Origin: Ignavibacteriales bacterium
GTDB lineage: Bacteria; Bacteroidota; Ignavibacteria; Ignavibacteriales; Ignavibacteriaceae
Assembly (NCBI GenBank): GCA_003538625.1
Contig: DPRR01000005.1
Coordinates: forward strand, 62,001-126,000
Direction: 5' to 3'
Length of the DNA: 64,000 nt
Shown here: positions 57,400 to 64,000 of the stretch, piece after piece
How positions within the stretch are numbered: the first letter of the stretch is position 1
Layout of the letters: each line of letters opens with the position of its first letter
Position numbers and translations under genes: made by a program
The notes under the pieces: generated by a model
Database searches by the model: none
Told to the model about the DNA's origin: nothing
Seen by the model: the letters and a program-made list of their open reading frames with translations, nothing else

Positions 57400-57479
57400 G
57401 ATTGAACAAAATTAAATATCCGGGAATTGGTTTACCTTCTGTTTAAGCTACCAAAACTGTTTAGTGCTTTGCTGATTTT

Positions 57480-58055
57480 TTACTCAATCACAATATCGTA
57501 CTTCGTTAGAAGACCGGGTACACCCATAATGGAAAATTTTGCTTTAGAGATTTTATTATTTTCAGGATCAATTACAATATTATAAGTTTTGCGAAAATCA
57601 CATTTGGATAAATTAGTATTATCAAAAGCAGCATTGCGTAAATCGCAATCATTAAACGATGAACCAGTGAGATCCGCTCTGCCAAAATCGACTTCAATCA
57701 TTTCGCATTTTGTAAATTCTGTTTTATGAATTTTCATTCCAAAGAATGATGACCTATTTAATTGACATCCAGTGAATTCAAATGATAAAAGTAATTGGTT
57801 ACAGCCATCAAACTGCAATCCTGTTAAATTACAATTGTTAAATTTTACATCACGAAAAACAGCAGCAGAAATATTGCTGCTTGTTAAATCACAATCTGAG
57901 AATAAACAATTTATAAAAACTGTTTCGGATAATTTAACTTTTGAAAAAATGCATTTTTCAAATTTACAGTTCTCATATTCAGCTTTAGTAAAGGAGTCCT
58001 TTGCAAAATTGATGTTTGTAAATTCCTTATCTGCAAAGTATTCTAAATCTAACAT
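57480..58055 (-). CDS. Pentapeptide-repeat protein
   Basis: The 191-residue protein consists almost entirely of degenerate pentapeptide repeats (pattern A/C-D/N-L/F-x-x), seen for instance in CKFEKCIFSKVKLSETVF and DFGRADLTGSSFNDCDLRNAAFDNTNLSKCDF. Such repeats form a right-handed quadrilateral beta-helix. Some members (Qnr, McbG-like) protect DNA gyrase from inhibitors by mimicking DNA. This one may be of that group, since its length is near that of Qnr (about 215 residues). No signal peptide. The call to repeat family is firm, the function is open. Confidence 0.85.
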   Translation of the reverse strand: MLDLEYFADKEFTNINFAKDSFTKAEYENCKFEKCIFSKVKLSETVFINCLFSDCDLTSSNISAAVFRDVKFNNCNLTGLQFDGCNQLLLSFEFTGCQLNRSSFFGMKIHKTEFTKCEMIEVDFGRADLTGSSFNDCDLRNAAFDNTNLSKCDFRKTYNIVIDPENNKISKAKFSIMGVPGLLTKYDIVIE

Positions 58056-58091
58056 TTTCCCTCTAAAAGATTTTTTTATTTGAAATTAATC

Positions 58092-58754
58092 TTATTTAAG
58101 CACACTTATATAATTATACATAAGCCAGAAATGCGATAAGGTTCCTAATAAAACAAATAAATGAAATATTTCGTGAAACCCGAGTACACCGGGATATGGA
58201 TCAGGTTTTTTAATGGCATAAATAACTGCTCCAACTGTATAAAATAATCCACCTATTAAAAGCCATAACAAAGCTTCTAATTGCAGAACATTTATTAAAG
58301 GATAAATTATTACTACTGCTAACCAACCCATTAATAAATAAATAACGGTTGATACCCATCTCGGCGCATTCATCCAGAATAATTTTATCAATATTCCTCC
58401 CAAAGCTACCAGCCATATTACTGCAAACATTCCCCATCCAAATGATCCTCTTAAAGCAACAATACATACAGGTGTGTATGTAGCTGCAATTTAAATGAAT
58501 ATCATAATATGATCCGCTTTTCTAAGCTTCTTAACTCCGGTTTCAGATAATTTTAACCAATGATAAAGAGTGCTTGTTGTGTAAAGAAGAATCATTGAGA
58601 TGCCAAATACAGAAAACGAAAAAAAATGTAATGGTTTATAAGGCTGCAGACTAAGATTAATTAATAATATCATTCCAACAATTGAAAGGATTATCCCTAC
58701 AAAATGAGTAAACCCATTCATCGGCTCTCTTAGTTTATGTATTACATTCATCAT
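58092..58754 (-). pseudogene. Hemolysin III / TrhA-family membrane protein interrupted by one in-frame TAA
   Basis: The frame starting at ATG 58752-58754 runs to TAA at 58491-58493 (87 codons). It continues in the same frame to the stop at 58092, for a total of 221 codons, the normal length for the family. The sequence reads through the stop as DHIMIFI-stop-IAATYTPVCIVAL. The family has a hydrophobic residue here (IFxLIAxTYTP), so TTA (Leu) has likely become TAA. STLYHWLKLSE and GFHEIFHLFVLLGTLSHF, the family hallmarks with the conserved histidines, are in the two parts. All seven helices are present if the stop is read through. Confidence 0.87.
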
Positions 58755-58984
58755 CAAAAATAACTCTGCATTGTTAGGTTGTAATTCGTTTATACTTACA
58801 TCATTAAATTAAGATTTGACAGATTTTATCATTATCAAAATTACCAAACGAAATTATTAAATCTAACTTTTTTAAGCAATTCATCAATACATTAGTTATT
58901 TATATTACTTCCTTTGCTCTGAAAGAATTCAAATTTAATTTATTAGTGTAATTTTATTTAATTATGATAGCAGAAGAATAAATA

Positions 58985-59272
58985 ATGAAAATATTAGCAT
59001 TAGAAAGTGAGCTTAAGAATTTTATTGGCGAAGATTATTCCAAAGTACTGATGGAAGAAGCAAAAATTATATTTGATCTTTATAAACAAAATATTATCAG
59101 AGAAATTTATTTTAATGATAAACATTGTGCTGTTATAGTTTTGGAATGTGATTCATTAGACCATTGCAAATCTATTTTAAGTACACTTCCTCTTGTAGAT
59201 AAAGGTTATATAGCTTTTGAGATTATGGAACTAAAGCCATATACCGGATTTGATCGGATAATTAAAGAGTAA
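58985..59272 (+). CDS. Small protein of unknown function, YciI/ferredoxin-like fold candidate
   Basis: The 95-residue protein has a beta-alpha-beta pattern with a central EIYFNDKHCAVIVLECDSLDHCKSIL and a C-terminal YIAFEIMELKPYTGF. It resembles small dimeric alpha/beta proteins such as muconolactone isomerase-like or YciI-like proteins, but I cannot place it. No signal peptide. It is the first of a four-gene rightward run. Confidence 0.6.
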   Translation: MKILALESELKNFIGEDYSKVLMEEAKIIFDLYKQNIIREIYFNDKHCAVIVLECDSLDHCKSILSTLPLVDKGYIAFEIMELKPYTGFDRIIKE

Positions 59273-59297
59273 AGCAGAAATTTTTCTGGATGCAGAT

Positions 59298-59987
59298 ATG
59301 ATCACACAAGATAATCTGAGATTTGGCAAAACTGCCGTCTATCTTAATATGTTCGGAATAATATTTTCCGGATTAATATTTCCTGTTTTATCCGCGTTAA
59401 TTACTCCACAACCTAAATGGCAGGATGCAGAACTTTTTATAAAATCGTTTCACCCCCTTCAAACGGCCACATATTTCTGCGGATATTTTCTTGTAATAGG
59501 TTCGCTGTTAACCTTTATTGTATTATACACTATTTCAAAAAGCGAAAGAAAACTTTTGGCATTATCCGCATTGATAATAAACGTTGTTTTTACTTCAGTT
59601 GTATTTCTCAATTACATAATTCAAACTACTTACATTCCTTTTCTCGCCATAAATAATCCGCCGGAAGCTGTTTATGTATTACCTGTTTTCACAATGGGGA
59701 ATCCGGGTTCTTTTGCGTGGGCTTTAGAGATGTATGGCTGGGGCGGTATCGGGCTTTCATTTATTTTTATGTCTTTCATCTTTGATAAGGGCAAGTATGA
59801 AAAACTATTAAAAATTCTTTTTATCGTTAACGGTGTTTCTAGTTGTCTATCAGCTTTAATGACTTCTATAAATATGAACTGGCTTTTCTCCCCTGCCGGT
59901 TTTGCGGCGTTGATATTCTGGAATATTCTTGTTTTTGTTATTGATATATATCTTATAAAATATTTTACGCCCAAAAGAAATTTATGA
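59298..59987 (+). CDS. Polytopic membrane protein of unknown function
   Basis: The 229-residue protein has about six hydrophobic helices (around 18-38, 57-77, 85-105, 133-152, 163-183, 195-220). The short segments PPEAVYVLPVFTMGNPGSFAWALEMYG suggest a loop between helices 3 and 4. I do not recognise a named family. It lies 25 bp after the preceding gene and overlaps the hydrolase gene by 4 bp (ATGA), so it is translationally coupled. Confidence 0.65.
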   Translation: MITQDNLRFGKTAVYLNMFGIIFSGLIFPVLSALITPQPKWQDAELFIKSFHPLQTATYFCGYFLVIGSLLTFIVLYTISKSERKLLALSALIINVVFTSVVFLNYIIQTTYIPFLAINNPPEAVYVLPVFTMGNPGSFAWALEMYGWGGIGLSFIFMSFIFDKGKYEKLLKILFIVNGVSSCLSALMTSINMNWLFSPAGFAALIFWNILVFVIDIYLIKYFTPKRNL

Positions 59988-61063
59988 TCTTACTTTACGC
60001 ACTAATTATAATTGTCCTGCTTTTTATAACATTATATTTAATACCGGCTTTTACACCGCCTATAAACGATACAATGGGAAAGTTAATCACTAATAGTATT
60101 GCTTCACTTGAAAAAGTAAAATTAGGTGGACAGGATCAATGGATACTTATTCGCGGAGCAGATATAACTAAACCAATTATTCTTTTTCTCCACGGTGGAC
60201 CCGGAACTTCAAATATGGGATTATTAAGAGGACAATCATCGGAATTAGAAAAATATTTTGTTGTCGTATCCTGGGATCAGCGAGGTGCTGGTAAATCTTT
60301 CTCAGCAAAAAATCCGGAATCTTCTATGACGATAAATCAATTTATTCGGGATACGTACGAATTGGTTAACCTATTGCGAAATCGCTTTAATCAAAATAAA
60401 ATATTTCTTGCCGGTCATTCATGGGGATCTGTTTTAGGAGTTTTAACAGTTAAAGAATATCCCGAATTGTTTTATTCTTATATAGGGATCGGGCAAACTG
60501 TGCATATGCTGGAGAATGAAAAAACTTCTTATCAGTGGACATTAGAACAGGCGAAGAATGCGAAGGATGAAAAGGCAGTTAAAGTACTTAACGACATTGG
60601 CATTCCCCCTTATTCCGGGAATTGGCAGAAAAAGTTTATGCTCCAAAGAAGATTACTTGGGAAATTTGGCGGAGAATTTTATGGAAGTTCAAAAGGAGCC
60701 TTTCCGATAGTTATAAAAAGTCTACTGCTTGCAACTGAATATTCTTTTATGGACAAAATAAATTTCTTTCGTGGGATATTTAATTCAGTTCGATTATTAT
60801 GGCCGGAACTTATGAAGGTTAATTTGAATTTACAGGCACCGGAACTTAAAGTACCGGTATTTTTTATTTTAGGCAGACACGATTTTGAAGCGCCTTCAGT
60901 TCTTGCTGAAAATTATTTTAATAATCTGATTGCGCCGTATAAAGAATTGATTTGGTTCGAAAACTCGGCACATATGCCAAACACAGAAGAGAATAAAAAA
61001 TTTGACAATCTTATAATAAATAAAATATTGTCAACTATAAGTAAAAAGGAACTTTATGAGTAA
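59984..61063 (+). CDS. Alpha/beta hydrolase, proline-iminopeptidase-like
   Basis: The 359-residue protein begins with a hydrophobic segment (about 2-22), probably an uncleaved anchor. The catalytic domain has the oxyanion loop LHGGPGTSN (H70), VSWDQRGAGKS and the nucleophile Ser146 in AGHSWGS. The final SAHMPNTEE holds the catalytic histidine. The aspartate is probably in GRHDFEAPS. The family hydrolyses small amides or esters; proline iminopeptidases have the same HGGPG motif. A cap domain lies between about 175 and 280. It overlaps its neighbours by 4 and 8 bp in the same operon. Confidence 0.85.
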   Translation: MILLYALIIIVLLFITLYLIPAFTPPINDTMGKLITNSIASLEKVKLGGQDQWILIRGADITKPIILFLHGGPGTSNMGLLRGQSSELEKYFVVVSWDQRGAGKSFSAKNPESSMTINQFIRDTYELVNLLRNRFNQNKIFLAGHSWGSVLGVLTVKEYPELFYSYIGIGQTVHMLENEKTSYQWTLEQAKNAKDEKAVKVLNDIGIPPYSGNWQKKFMLQRRLLGKFGGEFYGSSKGAFPIVIKSLLLATEYSFMDKINFFRGIFNSVRLLWPELMKVNLNLQAPELKVPVFFILGRHDFEAPSVLAENYFNNLIAPYKELIWFENSAHMPNTEENKKFDNLIINKILSTISKKELYE

Positions 61064-61511
61064 TAATATGCTTGAAATTAAAACAGCAATTCAAATTCAA
61101 AAGCCTGTTGAAACAGTTTTTGAAGCGATCATCGATCCCGAAAAAATGAAAAACTATTTTATCTCAAAAAGTTCTGGAAGAATGGAAGAAGGCAAACAAA
61201 TCTTCTGGAAGTTTCCGGAATTTGATGAAGAGTTTCCCATTAGAGTCAGCAAAGTGGAAAGTAATTCCTATATCTCGTACTATTGGGAAGCGGATGGTAA
61301 AGAACTGCTTGTTGAAATAAGTCTATCCCCAACCGATAACAATTCTACACTTGTAACAGTAACTGAGAAGAGTATGGAAAATAATGAAGCAGGCATTAAG
61401 TGGTTAAAAGGTAACACTGAAGGCTGGGCTAATTTTCTAACTTGTCTAAAGGCTTATTTAGAATATGGAATTAATCTTAGGAAAGGTGCATTTGATTTTA
61501 TGAAAAAATAG
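61056..61511 (+). CDS. SRPBCC / AHSA1-family protein
   Basis: The 151-residue protein has the START-like fold pattern: IQIQKPVETVFEAIIDPEKMKNYF at the start, IFWKFPEFDEEFPIRVSKVE in the middle, and a C-terminal helix GWANFLTCLKAYLEYG. Members bind hydrophobic ligands or act as Hsp90 activator-like proteins; here the ligand is not known. A strong AAAAAGGA site precedes the ATG, inside the end of the hydrolase gene. Confidence 0.83.
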   Translation: MSNNMLEIKTAIQIQKPVETVFEAIIDPEKMKNYFISKSSGRMEEGKQIFWKFPEFDEEFPIRVSKVESNSYISYYWEADGKELLVEISLSPTDNNSTLVTVTEKSMENNEAGIKWLKGNTEGWANFLTCLKAYLEYGINLRKGAFDFMKK

Positions 61512-61550
61512 TGCTTATTAAATTTTATGCGGATTTGTATTTAAAAATAA

Positions 61551-61583
61551 AAAACCCAACGAATAGTCGGGCTTTTATTTTTT
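61551..61583 (+). terminator. Weak Rho-independent terminator
   Basis: The imperfect hairpin (AAAACCCAAC and GTCGGGCTTTT) is followed by a T-rich stretch. It ends the rightward four-gene run and touches the 3' end of the tRNA gene on the other strand. Confidence 0.5.
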
Positions 61584-61585
61584 TG

Positions 61586-61657
61586 CTCCGCGAGCAAGAC
61601 TCGAACTTGCAACCCTTCGGTTAACAGCCGAATGCTCCACCATTGAGCTATCGCGGA
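61586..61657 (-). tRNA. tRNA-Asn (anticodon GTT)
   Basis: A complete 72-nt cloverleaf on the minus strand. The acceptor stem is TCCGCGA/TCGCGGA and the D-arm GCTC/GAGC. The anticodon stem TTCGG/CCGAA holds loop CTGTTAA (anticodon GTT), and the T-arm GCAAG/CTTGC holds loop TTCGAGT. The discriminator base is G. The 3' CCA is not encoded (CAAA follows). The usual T-loop sequence is kept. Confidence 0.95.
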
Positions 61658-61731
61658 ATGAAAATATTTCTTAAAAACGAGGTCAAAGATAACATTGACC
61701 CCATTGTTTGTCAAGCCTTAAAAGTTACGAA

Positions 61732-63909
61732 TTATAGACTAATTCCCATTTCTTTTAGTAAAAAATCAGCTCCACCAACTTTTTGTACAACCCATAAAAC
61801 ATATCTGATATCAACACCTATCGATCGACTGTATTTTTCACTCCAGGTATAATCATTCACAGTCGCTTCAAATGAACGATCAAAATTGACTCCAACCAAT
61901 TTTCCATAAGCATCCATTATCGGGCTGCCGGAGTTACCTCCGCTTGTATCCATATTATAAATAAAGTTAACAGGCACATCGTTTAATTCTGGATGAATAA
62001 ACTGACCGAAATCTTTTTTATCGTAAAGTTCTTTTATCTTTTCGTTCAACTTGTAATCACCATATTCCTTTCCTTTTTCAATCAAACCCGATAAAGTAGT
62101 ATGTGGTGAAAAATATGTTGCATCACGCGGGGAATAGCCGCGAACATAACCAAAAGTTAATCTTAAAGTGCTGTTTGCATCAGGTATAAAAGATTTGTTC
62201 ATCCATTGTCTTTTAACGTCATTAAGTTTTGCAAGCAGTATATTTAAATTTCCATCACGCACCTGAGATTTATTTTTTTCAATTTCGCCAAGCTCAAATA
62301 TGCTTTTAACTAATTGAAGATATGGATCATCTAAATCTTCTATTTTTTCATCGGCATCTTCCAGCAGTTTAAAATATTCTTTACTGTCTTTAATAAAAGT
62401 ATCGTCATACAAATCGGCGATAAAATCTTCTTTGTTATTTTGTTTACTAAAACTCTTAAATGGTTCAACATCCTTAAATTCTTCAAAGGCTGATGCGTCT
62501 GATAACATTTTATTTAAGATTTTCGGTTCAAGATCAGGCATAAAATCGTTATACAGCTTTGTGATGGTATTATAAAATTCATTCCGTTTTTCTTCTTTGT
62601 ACAATGATTTTCTTTCACTTTCCGGCTTCATCATTTCTTTTTTATAATCAATAAAAATCTCAGCAAGCCGGTAGTAATCAACATTACGGCTTAACATCAT
62701 TAAAACAAGATTTCTTCTTCCGCTTTTAAATGCATCTTTGTAAACATCATCAATTTCACTTAGCACTGAACCATATTTTTCTTTAAATGCAGGATCAGAC
62801 TCAATAAAATTCTGTAGTTGTTTTTCTTCTTCCTGTTTTTTCTGGATGAGCTTTAGTCTATCAAGTCCCTGTATTTTACCGCGATAATTTTTTTCAGTAT
62901 TAGCCAGTCCTTGAATTTCACCAACTTTTTCTAATTCAAACACCGGATCATTTTCCCCTCGTTTTTCATAAAGATTAATTAACCAGGAATACAAATCCTG
63001 AATATAAGGCAGTTGATATTTTTCCTGCATAATTAAAAATTGTGATGGTTGATGCTTAAATGTTCTGCCGGGATAACCGAGTATGAAAACAAAATCTTCT
63101 TCATTAACTCCCTTTGGATTTACCTGCAAAAACTTTTTGGGTTTATATGGAACGTTGGATTCAGAATATTTTGTTGATGAACCATCAGGTGCAACATATG
63201 CGCGCACAAATGAAAAGTCCCCGTTATGCCTTGGCCAAACCCAGTTATCAGATTCACCGCCAAACTCTCCTATAGTTCTTGGCGGAACGTAAACCAATCT
63301 TACATCATTTATTGTTTTGTATCTAAATAGAATGTACTGCTCACCAACAAACATTTCTGAAACTTCTGCTTTTATCGTGCTGTCTTTCTTTTCTTCACGA
63401 TCAACTATTTCTTTTATCTTTTTAGATATTGCCGTTGTTCTTTGTGAGATATCTTCTGAAGTGTTTGCGGCATTCAAAACTTCTGCACTTACATCTTCGT
63501 AGGAATCTGTTATTCGGCAGGTTAATCCTTTAGCGGGTAATTCTTTTTCACGACTCTCAGCTAAAAATCCATTTTCCAGATAATTATTTTCAACTGTGCT
63601 TGCATTGGAAACAATACTAAACACACAATGATGATTTGTAATTATCAATCCCTCATCTGAAATAAATGAACCGGTGCATCCGCCAATTTTTACTAAAGCA
63701 TCAACAAGACTTACCCCATTTGGATTGTAAACTTCATCAACACTAATTTTTAATCCCTTTTCATTAAGATTTATACTTTTAATATCACTCAATGGAAACA
63801 TTCCCTCATCAGGTTTGGTTGGAATGAAAGCAAATGAAATTAAGATTAAGAGCAAGAGTGAGAGTAAGATTAAAATGGGACTATTGAAAAATCTATTTTT
63901 GAAAAACAT
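61732..63909 (-). CDS. S46-family dipeptidyl-peptidase, DPP11-like
   Basis: The protein (725 residues from ATG 63907-63909, with AAGGAAA upstream; a GTG two codons earlier is the longer alternative) has an N-terminal signal/hydrophobic segment. It is a chymotrypsin-fold peptidase with the helical insert of family S46. The catalytic His lies in TNHHC (H93/H94) and the catalytic Ser is S660 in TSGGNSGSPIMD. In characterised S46 enzymes an Arg at the S1 site (GVNFDRNWE context) gives Asp/Glu specificity as in DPP11, while Gly gives DPP7 specificity. Here the equivalent is R678 in GVNFDRSFE. It therefore probably removes dipeptides with acidic P1 residues in the periplasm. Confidence 0.93.
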   Translation of the reverse strand: MFFKNRFFNSPILILLSLLLLILISFAFIPTKPDEGMFPLSDIKSINLNEKGLKISVDEVYNPNGVSLVDALVKIGGCTGSFISDEGLIITNHHCVFSIVSNASTVENNYLENGFLAESREKELPAKGLTCRITDSYEDVSAEVLNAANTSEDISQRTTAISKKIKEIVDREEKKDSTIKAEVSEMFVGEQYILFRYKTINDVRLVYVPPRTIGEFGGESDNWVWPRHNGDFSFVRAYVAPDGSSTKYSESNVPYKPKKFLQVNPKGVNEEDFVFILGYPGRTFKHQPSQFLIMQEKYQLPYIQDLYSWLINLYEKRGENDPVFELEKVGEIQGLANTEKNYRGKIQGLDRLKLIQKKQEEEKQLQNFIESDPAFKEKYGSVLSEIDDVYKDAFKSGRRNLVLMMLSRNVDYYRLAEIFIDYKKEMMKPESERKSLYKEEKRNEFYNTITKLYNDFMPDLEPKILNKMLSDASAFEEFKDVEPFKSFSKQNNKEDFIADLYDDTFIKDSKEYFKLLEDADEKIEDLDDPYLQLVKSIFELGEIEKNKSQVRDGNLNILLAKLNDVKRQWMNKSFIPDANSTLRLTFGYVRGYSPRDATYFSPHTTLSGLIEKGKEYGDYKLNEKIKELYDKKDFGQFIHPELNDVPVNFIYNMDTSGGNSGSPIMDAYGKLVGVNFDRSFEATVNDYTWSEKYSRSIGVDIRYVLWVVQKVGGADFLLKEMGISL

Positions 63910-63947
63910 TATCACAAATTTCCTTGTATTATTAACTGTCCAAATAT

Positions 63948-63974
63948 AAAAAAAAGGCTCGATTTCTCGAGCCT
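63948..63974 (-). terminator. Rho-independent terminator of a leftward gene beyond the right edge
   Basis: A 7-bp stem (AGGCTCG with CGAGCCT) and a 6-nt loop, followed on the minus strand by T8. It must serve a gene to the right, of which at most a few codons are within the window. Confidence 0.83.
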
Positions 63975-64000
63975 GAAAATAATTTACTAAAATGGAGTAC

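Noticed and set aside
58210..58467. An 85-residue leftward frame within the hemolysin III-type locus
   Set aside because: It is a shadow of the true frame, which is recovered by reading through the single TAA at 58491-58493.
1..64000. TAA reassigned as a sense codon, to explain the two in-frame TAA cases
   Set aside because: Many genes in the window with clear family lengths end properly at TAA, so it is a functioning stop codon.
63976..64000. Possible C-terminal end of a leftward gene at the right edge
   Set aside because: Too few bases to decide a frame; only the terminator can be supported.

Overview
The window is an AT-rich bacterial chromosome segment. It most likely comes from the Ignavibacteria / Bacteroidota-Chlorobiota group. 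The main evidence is a set of secreted proteins ending in a type IX secretion (T9SS) sorting domain with the NYPNPFNP signature (near 29-32 kb, 32-34 kb, 34 kb and 37 kb), together with a TonB-type outer-membrane receptor and an S46 dipeptidyl-peptidase. The taxonomic call is inference from protein style; no rRNA gene is present.

Layout. 1-11.35 kb: a leftward surface-polysaccharide operon. It starts with a sugar nucleotidyltransferase, a LegB-type 4,6-dehydratase and an unusual epimerase + LegC-type aminotransferase fusion. Three NeuD/PglD-type acyltransferase paralogues, a FemAB/GNAT-like acyltransferase, two glycosyltransferases, an N-acetyl sugar amidotransferase and a truncated asparagine-synthase-like gene follow. 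The set resembles part of a legionaminic-acid-type pathway. 12-15 kb: a rightward lipoprotein and a GT-C glycosyltransferase. 15-21.1 kb: leftward export/assembly genes (GT-C transferase, BNR-like protein, Wzc-type tyrosine kinase, SLBB-only protein). 21.7-28.8 kb: two convergent operons, acyl carrier protein / asparagine synthetase / NAD-synthase-like going right, and a cysteine-rich 621-residue unknown / 80-residue unknown / AMP-forming ligase going left, with a pair of palindromic repeats between them. This is the best candidate for an undescribed biosynthetic system.

29-40 kb: four T9SS cargo genes: a beta-helix protein, a C39-like peptidase, a deacetylase-like/golvesin-domain protein broken by one in-frame TAA, and a GHL10-type glycoside hydrolase. 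Two of these carry short palindromic repeats inserted in frame in the sorting-domain coding sequence. 40-42.6 kb: TonB-type receptor. 42.9-47.5 kb: a compact pantothenate/CoA operon (DUF2520-like protein, panB, panC, coaBC, coaX, panD) with no classical panE. 47.7-53.3 kb: a TolC/MFP/RND efflux operon. 54-57 kb: a large sortilin-like beta-propeller protein.

57.5-64 kb: a pentapeptide-repeat protein, a hemolysin III-type gene also split by one in-frame TAA, a four-gene rightward run (small protein, membrane protein, alpha/beta hydrolase, SRPBCC protein), tRNA-Asn, and an S46 peptidase whose specificity residue looks DPP11-like. Several genes start with TTG or GTG. No CRISPR array, insertion sequence or rRNA was seen.
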